64,000 bases of DNA from Pseudomonadota bacterium. Its GTDB lineage: Bacteria > Myxococcota_A > Polyangia > GCA-2747355. Within the stretch, counting starts at the first letter, position 1, and each line of letters opens with the position of its first letter. Made by a program: the position numbers and the translations under genes. The stretch covers positions 620,001-684,000 of the forward strand of contig JADJTL010000003.1 of NCBI GenBank assembly GCA_016711215.1. The letters run 5' to 3'. Below the pieces are notes generated by a model. That model searched no databases, was not told the DNA's origin, and saw only the letters and a list, made by a program, of their open reading frames with translations. This document shows, piece by piece, positions 26,201 through 35,247 of the stretch.

Positions 26201-26599
26201 CTAGTGCTTGGCGCCGCAGCCGCACTCATGCTCATGGCCCTGCTCGTGCTTGGCCACCTCGGCCCGCACCTCCTTCATGTCGACGCCCTCGATCTGCTTG
26301 ATCAGATCATCGAGCGCCGCCGCCGGCACGGCGCCAGCCTGCATGAAGAGGAGAATCTGCTCACGAAAGACCGCCAGGGTCGGGATCGAGCGAATCTCGA
26401 ACTCGCCGGCGAGCTCCTGCTGCGCCTCAGTGTCGACCTTGGCGAAGGTGATGTGGGGATACTTCTCCGACGCCGCCTCGAAGATCGGGGCGAAGGAGCG
26501 GCAGGGCCCGCACCATCCGGCCCAGAAGTCGATCAGGGTGATGTCCTTGCTGGCCAGCGTTGCCTCGAAGTTCTCTGCCGTCAGTTCCACGGTCGCCAT
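26201..26599 (-). CDS. trxA: Thioredoxin with Cys/His-rich tail
   Basis: ATG 26599 follows GAGGAG by eight nt. The 132-residue protein is a complete thioredoxin with active site WCGPC (C30, C33), the buried aspartate in LIDFW and cis-Pro in SIPTL. It reduces protein disulfides in the cytoplasm. After the normal end of the fold (about residue 105) it adds a tail ending HEQGHEHECGCGAKH, with three His and two Cys, which could bind a metal ion. Thioredoxins are usually near 105-110 residues, so the tail is an extra. Confidence 0.92.
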   Translation of the reverse strand: MATVELTAENFEATLASKDITLIDFWAGWCGPCRSFAPIFEAASEKYPHITFAKVDTEAQQELAGEFEIRSIPTLAVFREQILLFMQAGAVPAAALDDLIKQIEGVDMKEVRAEVAKHEQGHEHECGCGAKH

Positions 26600-26616
26600 T
26601 GCCCTCACTCCTCGTT

Positions 26617-26653
26617 ATCCTGCGCCAGGTGTTTCATCCTGCGCCAGGTGTTC
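26617..26653. repeat. 19-bp-period direct repeat upstream of thioredoxin
   Basis: ATCCTGCGCCAGGTGTTT at 26617 is repeated at 26636 with the same 17 bases. Several TCTTCGAA elements follow (about 26673-26722). No gene was found between thioredoxin and TatD in this 183-bp gap. Confidence 0.85.
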
Positions 26654-26782
26654 TCGCCCCAGTTGCCGTTGGTCTTCGAAAGGGGCCGTCGAAAAGGATC
26701 TTCGAAGAGGGTCTTCGAAAATCGCGGCGCACCATAGTACGCGCGCCGAGCGAGGGCCAGTGGCCACTCGCTGATCGGCGCC

Positions 26783-27607
26783 TCAGCCGAGGCCGAGTCC
26801 GATGACGGGGCCGGGCGACCCGGCGACGGCCGGCGGCGGCGGCAGCCGGAACAAGCGCCGGGCGTTGGCAGCGGTCGTCGTCGCCAGCGCCTCGAGCGGG
26901 ACCGCGCGGAGCTGCGCCAGGCGCGCCAGCACCTGGACGAGGTCCGCCGGCTCGCAGCGTTGGCCGCGCCGCGGCACGGGGGCCAGATAGGGGCTGTCGG
27001 TCTCGACCAAGAGGCGTTCGGCCGGCACGAGGCAGGCGGCCGCCCGCAGCGCCTCAGCCTTGGGGAAGGTGACGATGCCGTTGAAGGCGATCGACCAGCC
27101 GAGGGCCAGGTAGCGCTCGACCTCGGCCGGTCCCCCGGTGAAGCTATGGATCACGCCGCTGACCCGCGGGAAGGCCTCCAGCGCGCCAGCCATCGCGGCG
27201 TGAGCCTCCCTGACGTGAATGACGACGGGCAACCCGAGCGCCTCGGCCAGCCCGAGCTGCGCCGCGAGCTGCTCCGCCTGGACCCGCCGCGGCGCCAAAT
27301 CGTAGTGAAAGTCGAGCCCGACCTCGCCGAGCGCGACGAAGCCACCTTCGGCGAGCAGGGCGCCAAGCTCCGCCAATCCGGCCGCGAACTGGCCGCCGAG
27401 CGCATGGGCGGAAAAGGGGTCGAGCCCGGCGCTGCAGTAGATCAGGTCCGGCGCGGCGCGGGCGAGCGCGCGCGCGGCGCGGGCGTCGGCGCAGCCCGTG
27501 CCGATCGTCACGCAGGCGCTCAGTCCTGCCTGGCGCGCGCGCGCCAGCGCGGCGTCGCGGTCGGCGGCGAAGCGCGGATCGGTCAGGTGGCAATGGCTGT
27601 CGATCAT
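26783..27607 (-). CDS. tatD: TatD-family metal-dependent DNase
   Basis: The 274-residue protein shows the TatD amidohydrolase motifs in order: DSHCHLTD (3-10), GEVGLDFHYD (about 98-107), VIHVREAH, VIHSFTGG and LLVETDSPYLAPVP with the metal-binding Asp. RRGQRCEP is the usual following signature. TatD proteins are 3'-5' exonucleases with roles in DNA repair or degradation. The length is normal and the gene is intact. It is divergent from typA by 106 bp. Confidence 0.93.
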   Translation of the reverse strand: MIDSHCHLTDPRFAADRDAALARARQAGLSACVTIGTGCADARAARALARAAPDLIYCSAGLDPFSAHALGGQFAAGLAELGALLAEGGFVALGEVGLDFHYDLAPRRVQAEQLAAQLGLAEALGLPVVIHVREAHAAMAGALEAFPRVSGVIHSFTGGPAEVERYLALGWSIAFNGIVTFPKAEALRAAACLVPAERLLVETDSPYLAPVPRRGQRCEPADLVQVLARLAQLRAVPLEALATTTAANARRLFRLPPPPAVAGSPGPVIGLGLG

Positions 27608-27675
27608 CCGGGGGGCGCGATCCTCGGCCCGGTGACGCTAGCACGCCGCGCGAGCCCCCGCGCGAAGAAGAGCGC

Positions 27676-27704
27676 TTGACGACCTGGTCGTTCGCGCGTA
27701 GGGA
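27676..27704 (+). promoter_or_regulatory. Possible housekeeping promoter of typA
   Basis: TTGACG (27676-27681), a 17-bp spacer and TAGGGA (27699-27704) resemble a sigma-70 promoter with a good -35 and weak -10. A start of transcription near 27711 would leave almost no leader before the ATG at 27714, and no ribosome site is visible there. Confidence 0.3.
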
Positions 27705-27713
27705 TGGCGCCCC

Positions 27714-29541
27714 ATGAACGAGCATCTTCCCTGCCGTACCGTTGCCATCATCGCCCACGTCGATCACGGCAAGACCACACTGCTCGACTGCCTGCTGCGA
27801 CAGTCGGGCACCCTTAGCGAGCGCGGCCCCGTCGTCGAACGCGTGATGGACTCCGATCCGCAGGAGCGCGAGCGCGGGATCACGATCGTGGCCAAGTGCA
27901 CCGCCGTCGAGTGGCAGGGCCACCGCGTGCAGATCGTCGACACGCCGGGACATCAGGACTTCGGCGGCGAGGTCGAGCGGATGCTGCGGATGGTCGACTC
28001 GGTGCTGTTGGTCGTCGACGCCGTCGAGGGCCCGATGCCGCAGACCCGCTACGTGCTGCGCAAGGCGCTAGAGCACGGGTACCGGCCGCTGGTCGTGATC
28101 AACAAGATGGACCGTCCCCGAGCACGCGCCAACGAGGTGCTCGACATGATCTTCGACCTCTTCAGCGCGCTGGGCGCGAGCGACCGCCAGCTCGACTTCC
28201 CGACGGTCTATGCCTCGGCCAAGGCCGGCTGGGCCTCGCTGCAGGACGACGCGCCGGGCAGCGACATGAGCCCGCTCTTCCAGGCGATCATCGACCACGT
28301 CGAGCCGGCGGCGATGAGCCTGACCGCGCCCTGCCAGCTCCAGGTCTCGACCCTCGACTACTCGGAGTACGTCGGCCGCATCGCGATCGGCCGCGTGCAG
28401 GCCGGGCGGCTGCGCCGCGGCATGCAGGCCGTCTGCTGCCGGCGGAGCGGGGCGCAGGATCTCTTCCGCGTGACCAAGCTGATGGGCTTTCGTGGGCTGG
28501 AGCGCGTCGAACTCGAGGAGGCCATCGCCGGGGAAATTGTGGCGCTCGCCGGCATCGAGGGCGTCACGATTGGCGAGACCATCTGCGCGGCCGAACACCC
28601 GGCGCCGATGCCGCTGATCCCGATCGACGAGCCGACGATCTCGATGCTCTTCGGCATCAACAGCTCGCCCTTCGCCGGACGCGAGGGCAAGTACGTCACC
28701 GGACGCCAGCTCCGCGAGCGACTCGATAAGGAGCTCGAGCATAACGTCGGTCTGCGCCTCGAGGCGCTCCGCGACGGCTCGACCCAGGGGACCGAGGCCT
28801 GGAAGATCTACGGGCGCGGCACCCTGCACCTCAGCGTGCTGATCGAGAAGATGCGGCGCGAGGGTTACGAGATGACCGTCGGCCAACCCCAGGTGGTCAT
28901 TCGCGACGGCGAAGAGCCCTACGAGCTAGCGGTGGTGTCGGTGCCGCAGGCCTTCTCCGGCACGGTGATCGACAAGCTCAGCCGGCGCTTCGCGACGCTG
29001 ATGCGCCACGAGGTCGACCTCGGCGGCACGGCGACCCCTCGAGTTCGAGGTGCCGAGCCGCGGGCTGATCGGCTACCGCAGCGAGTTCCTCACCGATACG
29101 CGCGGCGAGGGCGTGCTCTACCACTCGTTCGCGCGCTACGGCGCCTGGGCGGGGGCGCTGCGGCGGCGCGAGAACGGCGTGATGATCGTCCAGCAGGCCT
29201 GCGAGACGGTGACCTACGGGCTCAACGGGCTGCAGGAGCGCGGGCGCCTCTGTATCGGCCCGCAGGAGCCCGTCTATGGCGGCCAGATCGTCGGCCTGCA
29301 CAGCCGCAACAACGATCTGGTGGTCAACCCGGGCCGCAAGAAGCAGCTGACCAACGTCCGCTCGACCGGCCATGACGAGAACTACCGACTGACCCCGCAC
29401 CTGCGCTTCACCCTCGAGGAGGCGCTCGAGCTGATCGCCGAGGACGAGCTGGTCGAGGTCACGCCGCAGGCCATTCGGCTGCGCAAGCGCACGCTCGACC
29501 ACTCCCAGCGTCAACGCGAAGAGAAGGGTCCCAAGTCGTAG
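27714..29541 (+). CDS. typA: TypA/BipA ribosome-binding GTPase, interrupted by a one-base frameshift
   Basis: Translation GTPase signatures are all present: HVDHGKTTLL, RERGITI, DTPGHQDFGGEVERMLRMVD and NKMDRPRARANEV. The frame runs to about 29036 (GGTATP), then must shift to continue as LEFEVPSRGLIGYRSEFLTD, the conserved C-terminal BipA signature, ending at 29541 with the usual basic tail. The total is one base longer than a whole number of codons; removing one C from the CCCC at about 29034-29037 restores 608 residues, the normal family length. TypA helps 50S assembly and stress growth. Because the rest is perfectly conserved, an assembly error is at least as likely as a true pseudogene. 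Confidence 0.92.
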
Positions 29542-29599
29542 CGGCCCGTACCGGCCTCGTCACGGGCAGCGCGGTCGGCCAGCGCGGTCGCGCGCCCGG

Positions 29600-31183
29600 C
29601 TAGAGCGCCGCTGGCGCCGCGCTGGGGCTGCCGCCGGCCCCCGGATGACCCGCGGCGCCGGCCCTGGCGCCTTCCTTGATGTGGCCGAGGTAGCTGGGCA
29701 GCTCGACCCCGGCCATCGCCGCCACCTCGTGCAGCGGCGGCAGGCTCTTGATCAAGCTGGAGACGAAGCCAGCCGTCGAGGACGAACCGCCCTCGCCGCT
29801 GCCGCTATCCCAGACCGTCACCTTGTCGATCTTGAGGTTCTTGATCGCCTCGACCTGACGCGCCACGATGTTCTCGAGCTTCTCGATCATCAGCAAGGTC
29901 GCCGCCGCGCGCGCATCGCCCGCGCAGCTCAACACCAGCGCGCGATAGCCCTCGGCCTTGGACTCGAGCACCTGCCGCAACCCGCGCGCCTCGGCCTCGT
30001 ACTGCATCAGCGTCGCATCGGCCTGACCGCGCGCCTCGCGCCGCGTCTTCTCGGCCTCGGCCTCGGCGGCGATCTCCACCTTGCGCCGGTCGATCTCCTG
30101 GCGGACGATCTGCTCGGCGTTGAGGCGCTCCTGCTCGGCGAGGTACTGCGCCTTCTGCACCTCGGCGATCGCCTGCCGCTCGGCCACCTGCCCGCGCTGC
30201 ATCGCCTCCGCCTGGCGCACCTCCAGCTCGGCGTTGTAGCCGGCGATATGCGCTTGAGCCTCGTTCTCGCCGCGCACCGCGTCGGCCTCTTGGCCGGCGA
30301 CGTAGACGCGGCGATCGGCGTCGGCGCGCTTGCGACCCTTATCGGCCGTCGCCTCGTTCTCTGCCACCTTGATGTGCCGCTCGCGCACCGCCGCGGCCTC
30401 ACCGACGGCGGCCTCCGTCTCCTGCTGTTGCACGTAGATGCGGCGGTCGGCCTCGGCGGCCTTCTTGCCCTTCTCCGACTGGGCCACGTTCTCGGCGACG
30501 CGGATCTCGCGCTCGCGCACCGCCCCCGACTCACCGACCGCGCCGAGCTTGTCCTGCTCGGCGACGTCGACCTTGGCCTTGTTGATCGCCTCCGACGCTG
30601 CCTTGCGGCCGATCGACTCGATATAGGTCGACTCGTCGGTGATGTCGGTGATGTTGACGTTGATCAGGTAGAGCCCAATCTTATTGAGCTCGGGCTCGAC
30701 GTTCTTGCGAATCGACGCCAGGAAGGACTCGCGATCCTGATTGATCTGCTCGATCGTCAGCGAGGCGACCGTCAGGCGCAGCTGGCCAAAGATGATCTCG
30801 CGCGCCATGCCCTCGATCTCGCGCGGCTGCAGGTTGAGCAGCCGCTCGGCCGCGTTCTGCGTGATCGTCGGATCGGTGCTGACGCCGACGGTGAAGGTGC
30901 TCGGCACGTTGATGCGGATGTTCTGCAGCGAGAGCGCGTTCTGCAGCGGGATGCCAATGGTCATCGGCGTGAGCGAGAGGAAGCGGTAGTCCTGGATCAG
31001 CGGCAGCACGAGCGTGCCACCGCCGTGGATGCAGCGCGCCGACTGCCCGACGCCGACCTTGCCGAAGACCACCAGCACCTTATCCGAAGGACAGCGCTTG
31101 TAGCGGCTGGCCAGGAACAACATGAAGAAGACGACGAGCACCGACAACGCGGCGATCGCCAAGGTCCAGAGGGTGAGGGGCAT
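29600..31183 (-). CDS. Flotillin-like SPFH membrane scaffold protein
   Basis: ATG 31183 follows a perfect AAGGAGG by five nt, which favours it over an ATG 60 bases upstream. The 527-residue protein has an N-terminal membrane helix (about 5-27), an SPFH/band-7 domain (about 30-205, with CIHGGGTLVLPLIQDYRFL and VGVSTDP) and a long Glu/Ala-rich coiled coil (about 205-440) that ends in a Gly/Ser-rich tail. Residues 222-309 are two 44-residue repeats. Flotillins organise membrane microdomains. The NfeD-like gene 57 bp upstream is the classical partner, as with YuaG/YuaF in Bacillus. Confidence 0.92.
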   Translation of the reverse strand: MPLTLWTLAIAALSVLVVFFMLFLASRYKRCPSDKVLVVFGKVGVGQSARCIHGGGTLVLPLIQDYRFLSLTPMTIGIPLQNALSLQNIRINVPSTFTVGVSTDPTITQNAAERLLNLQPREIEGMAREIIFGQLRLTVASLTIEQINQDRESFLASIRKNVEPELNKIGLYLINVNITDITDESTYIESIGRKAASEAINKAKVDVAEQDKLGAVGESGAVREREIRVAENVAQSEKGKKAAEADRRIYVQQQETEAAVGEAAAVRERHIKVAENEATADKGRKRADADRRVYVAGQEADAVRGENEAQAHIAGYNAELEVRQAEAMQRGQVAERQAIAEVQKAQYLAEQERLNAEQIVRQEIDRRKVEIAAEAEAEKTRREARGQADATLMQYEAEARGLRQVLESKAEGYRALVLSCAGDARAAATLLMIEKLENIVARQVEAIKNLKIDKVTVWDSGSGEGGSSSTAGFVSSLIKSLPPLHEVAAMAGVELPSYLGHIKEGARAGAAGHPGAGGSPSAAPAAL

Positions 31184-31239
31184 CGGGCCTCCTTGCAGCA
31201 GCTGCTGCGCGGTCTCGCTGAGGTGCTTTGCGCTCTCGG

Positions 31240-31893
31240 TCAAAGGCTGCGGCCTGCGGCGGAGGCCTCAGCCCCGGCGAGCGGGGCGAGGCGCTCGATC
31301 ACCAAGACGCTGGCGCCGCTGAGCGCGACGACGCGCACCCGGGTCGCCGTCGGCACGGGGTCGCCCGCGTGGCTGGCGGCCTCGAGGACCAGCAGCCGGC
31401 CCTGCACGGCGACCTGGACCTTGCCGGTGCCGCCCGCCGGGATGTCCAGGTAGACCGTACCTTCGGCGCCGATCGCGTTGTGCAGCTTCAACGTCCCGCT
31501 CGACTGCAGGCGGTTGAAGAGCGCGAACAAGGCGCCGATCAACCAGACCGCGAGCAAGCCCGCGGCGAGGCCCCCGCCGACGGCCCCGACCGCCGGTATG
31601 GCGTGGGCCCGACTGAGCGCCAGGCCAACCAGCCCGAACATCATGAAGAAGGCCGTCATCCCCTGAAACGAGAGCAGCTTGAACGCGAGATCCGCGGTGC
31701 CGTCGTGAGCGTGGGCGGCCTCGCCCTCGCCCGCCAGATCGGCGTGATCGAGGTCGGCGCCGTCGCCGTCGCTGAGGCCACCGCCCGTGACGAAGGCCAG
31801 CACCAGGCGCACCGCGAAGAGCGCCCCACCGGCGATGGCGAAGAGCAGGAAGACCTTTTCGATCGTCGGAAGGGCCGCAAACCAGGCGTTCAT
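31240..31893 (-). CDS. NfeD/YuaF-like membrane protein, flotillin partner
   Basis: The 217-residue protein has about three to four membrane helices (14-36, 75-95, 100-128) and a C-terminal OB-fold-like beta domain (about 140-205: GTVYLDIPAGGTGKVQVAVQ) typical of NfeD-family proteins. A short Asp/His-rich loop lies between helices one and two. NfeD proteins sit next to flotillin/stomatin genes and assemble with them in membrane microdomains. It is transcribed just upstream of the flotillin gene on the same strand, 56 bp apart. Confidence 0.85.
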   Translation of the reverse strand: MNAWFAALPTIEKVFLLFAIAGGALFAVRLVLAFVTGGGLSDGDGADLDHADLAGEGEAAHAHDGTADLAFKLLSFQGMTAFFMMFGLVGLALSRAHAIPAVGAVGGGLAAGLLAVWLIGALFALFNRLQSSGTLKLHNAIGAEGTVYLDIPAGGTGKVQVAVQGRLLVLEAASHAGDPVPTATRVRVVALSGASVLVIERLAPLAGAEASAAGRSL

Positions 31894-32123
31894 GGTGGTC
31901 CTCGGGTCAGGGCGCAGGCCTCAGCAGCGCAGTTTGCTGCGCCCGGCGCGCCGACGTCAAGCGCAGCGTGCCGCCAGTCTCCCCGGGGGGCCGGGTCCCA
32001 GCAGGGGGCGCGTGCCCGCCGTCGGGAGGGGGTCGCTCTGGGACGCTGGCTGGTCTATGCTCCCGGGCCGAATCGGCAAGGGCTGAAGCGACAGAACGAC
32101 CAAGAGCGTCGGCGGCCACCACG

Positions 32124-33347
32124 ATGTCCGAAGAGCTATCCCGCGACCTCGCCTCGCTACGCATCGACCGCTCGGCCGAGGAGGCGCCTCCGCGCCGCTG
32201 GCCCGGGCGCTTGCTGCTGCTCGCGCTCCTGGCCGGTGCAGCGCTCGGCGCCAGGACCTTCGTATGGCCCGCCCTCAGCGGACGGGTGTTCCGGACCGCG
32301 GTCAGCGTGACCGAGGTGCTGACGATGTCGCCCGCCGAGGCGCGGGTCGAGCTGACGGCCACCGGCTACGTCGTGCCCCAGCGCGCCTCGCGGCTGACGC
32401 CGCAGATCGAGGGCCGCCTCGCGCAGGTCACCGTCAAGGAGGGCGACCTCGTCCGCGCCGGTCAGCCCCTGGTGCGGCTGGAGGACGCCGACCGCCGCAG
32501 TGCGCTGGCGACGGCGCGGGCGCGGGTGGCGACGGCGCAGGCGCGGGTGCGTGCGGCCGAGGCCACGCTGGCCGAGGCGGCCTTGAAGCTCCGGCGACAG
32601 CGCGCGTTGCAGCAGCGGGGGGCGACACCCGCCGCCGAGGTCGAGGATTTGGCCGCGCGCGTCGCGTCGCTCGGGGCCGAGGTCGACGCGGCCCGAGCCG
32701 ACGTCAGCGCCAGCCGGGCGCAGGCCGAGGCGCAGCGCGTCGAGCTCGACTACATGACCATCGCCGCGCCGATCAGCGGCACCGTGGTCAGCAAGCCCGC
32801 CGAGCTGGGCGAGTGGGTCGGACCAAGCACCCCCATTCTCGAGCTCGCGGACCTCGGCACGCTCGAGGTCGAGGTCGACGTGCCCGAGGCGCGCCTGCAG
32901 CAGGTGCGCGCGGGAGCGCCCTGCGAGATCGTGCTCGACGCGTTCCCGCAGCGGCGCGAGCGCGGCGAGGTCGTCCGCGTCAGCCCGCGCCTCAACCGCG
33001 CCAAGGCGACCGCCACGGTCAAGGTGCGCTTCGTCGACCCCGTCAGCGAGCTGCGGCCCGAGATGGCCGCGCGCGTCGCCTTCCTGCGCGGCGCGGCGCT
33101 CGACGCCGCGAGCGTGCAGGCGCCGCCCAAGGTGATCGTCCCCGCCGCCGCGGTGGTGCGCCGCGGCCCTGCGGCGTTGGTCTTCGTCGTCGACGGCGAC
33201 CGCGTGCGCCTGCAACCGGTGCAGCTCGGCCCGGCCTTTGGCGGCGGCTTCGAGCTGCTGGCCGGGCCGCCTTCCGGCACGCGACTGGTCAGCAACCCGC
33301 CCGCCGGTCTCGCCGACGGCCAGCGGATCAAGGAGCAGAGCACGTGA
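32124..33347 (+). CDS. Periplasmic adaptor (HlyD/MacA-type membrane fusion protein)
   Basis: The 407-residue product has one N-terminal membrane helix (about 28-48), a biotinyl-lipoyl half domain (LTPQIEGRLAQVTVKEGDLV), a long helical hairpin (about 115-205), the second lipoyl half (IAAPISGTVV) and a beta-barrel/MP domain ending about 400. Such adaptors bridge inner-membrane exporters to an outer-membrane channel. It is the first gene of a four-gene operon; its TGA overlaps the next GTG (GTGA). No TolC gene is in the window. Confidence 0.93.
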   Translation: MSEELSRDLASLRIDRSAEEAPPRRWPGRLLLLALLAGAALGARTFVWPALSGRVFRTAVSVTEVLTMSPAEARVELTATGYVVPQRASRLTPQIEGRLAQVTVKEGDLVRAGQPLVRLEDADRRSALATARARVATAQARVRAAEATLAEAALKLRRQRALQQRGATPAAEVEDLAARVASLGAEVDAARADVSASRAQAEAQRVELDYMTIAAPISGTVVSKPAELGEWVGPSTPILELADLGTLEVEVDVPEARLQQVRAGAPCEIVLDAFPQRRERGEVVRVSPRLNRAKATATVKVRFVDPVSELRPEMAARVAFLRGAALDAASVQAPPKVIVPAAAVVRRGPAALVFVVDGDRVRLQPVQLGPAFGGGFELLAGPPSGTRLVSNPPAGLADGQRIKEQST

Positions 33348-34078
33348 GCATCGAAGCTGGGGCCCCGGTGGCAGCGACCACGGAGGTTGGCGGCGGCGCG
33401 GCAGCGACCGCGCCGATCATTCGCCTGCGCGGCGTGAGCAAGACCTACTGGCGCGGCAAGGAGCCGCTCCACGTGCTGCAAGCGCTCGACCTTCAGGTGG
33501 CGGACGGGGCCTTCGAGGCGCTGATGGGCCCGTCGGGCTCGGGCAAGACCACCCTGCTCAACCTGCTGGCGGGGCTCGACCAGCCGAGCGCCGGGGAGAT
33601 CGAGGTCGCCGGCACGCGCCTCGACCAGCTCAGCGACGGTGCGCTGGCACGCTGGCGCGCCGGAAACATCGGGTTTGTCTTCCAGTCCTTCAACCTGCTG
33701 CCGGTCTTGACCGCGGCGCAAAACGTCGAGCTGCCGCTGCTCTTGACCAAGCTGCGGGCCGCGGAGCGTCGCGAGCGGGCGCAGACCGCGCTGCGCCTGG
33801 TGGGGCTCGCCGACCGCGCCGATCACTTCCCGCGTCAGCTCTCCGGGGGCCAGGAACAGCGCGTCAGCGTGGCGCGCGCCATCGTCAACGACCCGCGGAT
33901 CATCGTCGCCGACGAGCCGACCGGCGAGCTCGATCGGCAGAGCGCCGATGAGGTGCTCGAGCTGCTGCAGCGCCTCAACCAGGAGCTCGGCAAGACGGTG
34001 CTGATGGTGACCCACGACCCGCTCGCCGCCGAGCGCGCGACGGTGCTGCGGCGGCTCGACAAGGGGGCGCTGACGTGA
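33344..34078 (+). CDS. MacB/LolD-type ABC transporter ATPase
   Basis: GTG 33344 overlaps the adaptor stop and follows AAGGAG. The 244-residue ATPase carries Walker A GPSGSGKT (62-69), the Q-loop FVFQSFNLLP, the signature LSGGQEQRVSVARA, Walker B IIVADEPTGEL and the H-loop VTHD. It belongs to the MacB/LolD/FtsE group that powers the two FtsX-type permeases encoded next. About 22 extra residues precede the normal start of the fold. The cargo is unknown. Confidence 0.95.
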   Translation: MSIEAGAPVAATTEVGGGAAATAPIIRLRGVSKTYWRGKEPLHVLQALDLQVADGAFEALMGPSGSGKTTLLNLLAGLDQPSAGEIEVAGTRLDQLSDGALARWRAGNIGFVFQSFNLLPVLTAAQNVELPLLLTKLRAAERRERAQTALRLVGLADRADHFPRQLSGGQEQRVSVARAIVNDPRIIVADEPTGELDRQSADEVLELLQRLNQELGKTVLMVTHDPLAAERATVLRRLDKGALT

Positions 34079-35247
34079 AGTGGGTCTTGCTGGCGCTGCG
34101 CAACCTGCGTCATCAGCGCGGCCGCACGCTCTTGACGCTGCTCGGTGTCGCGGTCGCGGTGATCACCTTCACGGCGCTGCGCACGATCGTCGGGAGCTGG
34201 CTCTCTGCTGCCGAGCACTCGGCGCAGGACCGCATCGCCACGCGGCATAAGGTCACCTTCCTGATGACCCTGCCGCGCCGCTACATCGACCGCGTGCGCG
34301 CCCTGCCGGGCGTCGAGCAGGCGACCTTCGCGAGCTGGTTCGGCGGCAAGCATCCGGTCCGCGACAAGGAGTTCTTCGCGACGATCGCCGTCGACCGCGA
34401 CAGCTTCTTCGAGGTCTACGACGACATGGCGCTGCCGCCGGAGCAGCTCGCGGCCTTTCGCCAGGACCGCCAGGCGGCGGTCGTCGGCGACGCACTGGCG
34501 GCGCGCTTCGGCTGGAAGGTCGGTGACCGCGTCACGCTGCGCGGCACGATCTTCCCCGGCAGCTGGCAGTTCAACGTGCGCGGCATCTATCAGGCCACGC
34601 GCAAGGCCGTCGATCGCTCGAGCTTCATCTTTCGCTGGGACTACCTCAACGACTGGTCCGGCCTCTTGGCGGCGCAGCGCGACCAGCTGGGCTGGATCGT
34701 CTGTCGCGTCAGCGACCCGGGGCGCAGCGCCGCGCTGAGCCAGCAGATCGATCGGATGTTCGAGAGCGAAGAGCAGCAGACCGCGACGATGAGCGAGCGC
34801 GAGATGAATAACTCCTTCCTCGGCATGTTCGGCGCCGTGCTCGGCGCGATCGACCTGGTCTCGCTGGTGATCATCCTGATCATGGCGCTGATCCTCGGCA
34901 ATACGATCGCGATGGGCGTTCGTGAGCGCACCAAGGAGTTCGGCATGCTGCGCGCGGTCGGCTTCACACCGCGCCAGCTCGCGCTGCTGATCCTCGGCGA
35001 AGGAATGGCCACCGGCCTGCTGGGCGCGGGGCTCGGCGTGCTGCTGGCATTCCCGCTGATCGACCAGGGGCTGGGCCGCTTCGTCGAGGAGAACATGGGG
35101 GGCCTGTTCCCGCACTTCCGCGTGCCCTGGCAGACGACGCTCCAGGCCCTGATCCTCGGGCTCCTGCTCGGCGCCTTGGCCGCGGCGATCCCCGCCTATC
35201 GCGCGCTGCGGCTGCGGGTCGTCGACGCGCTGCGGAGGGTCGGCTGA
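34075..35247 (+). CDS. FtsX/MacB-type ABC permease 1
   Basis: GTG 34075 overlaps the ATPase stop (GTGA). The 390-residue product has a first membrane helix near the N-terminus (about 17-37), a large periplasmic domain (about 40-255) and three C-terminal helices (about 265-385) including the MacB/FtsX signature MGVRERTKEFGMLRAVGFTP. MacB-type permeases transmit ATPase-driven motion to the periplasm for export of peptides, lipids or lipoproteins. It probably pairs with the next gene as a heterodimer. Confidence 0.93.
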   Translation: MKWVLLALRNLRHQRGRTLLTLLGVAVAVITFTALRTIVGSWLSAAEHSAQDRIATRHKVTFLMTLPRRYIDRVRALPGVEQATFASWFGGKHPVRDKEFFATIAVDRDSFFEVYDDMALPPEQLAAFRQDRQAAVVGDALAARFGWKVGDRVTLRGTIFPGSWQFNVRGIYQATRKAVDRSSFIFRWDYLNDWSGLLAAQRDQLGWIVCRVSDPGRSAALSQQIDRMFESEEQQTATMSEREMNNSFLGMFGAVLGAIDLVSLVIILIMALILGNTIAMGVRERTKEFGMLRAVGFTPRQLALLILGEGMATGLLGAGLGVLLAFPLIDQGLGRFVEENMGGLFPHFRVPWQTTLQALILGLLLGALAAAIPAYRALRLRVVDALRRVG

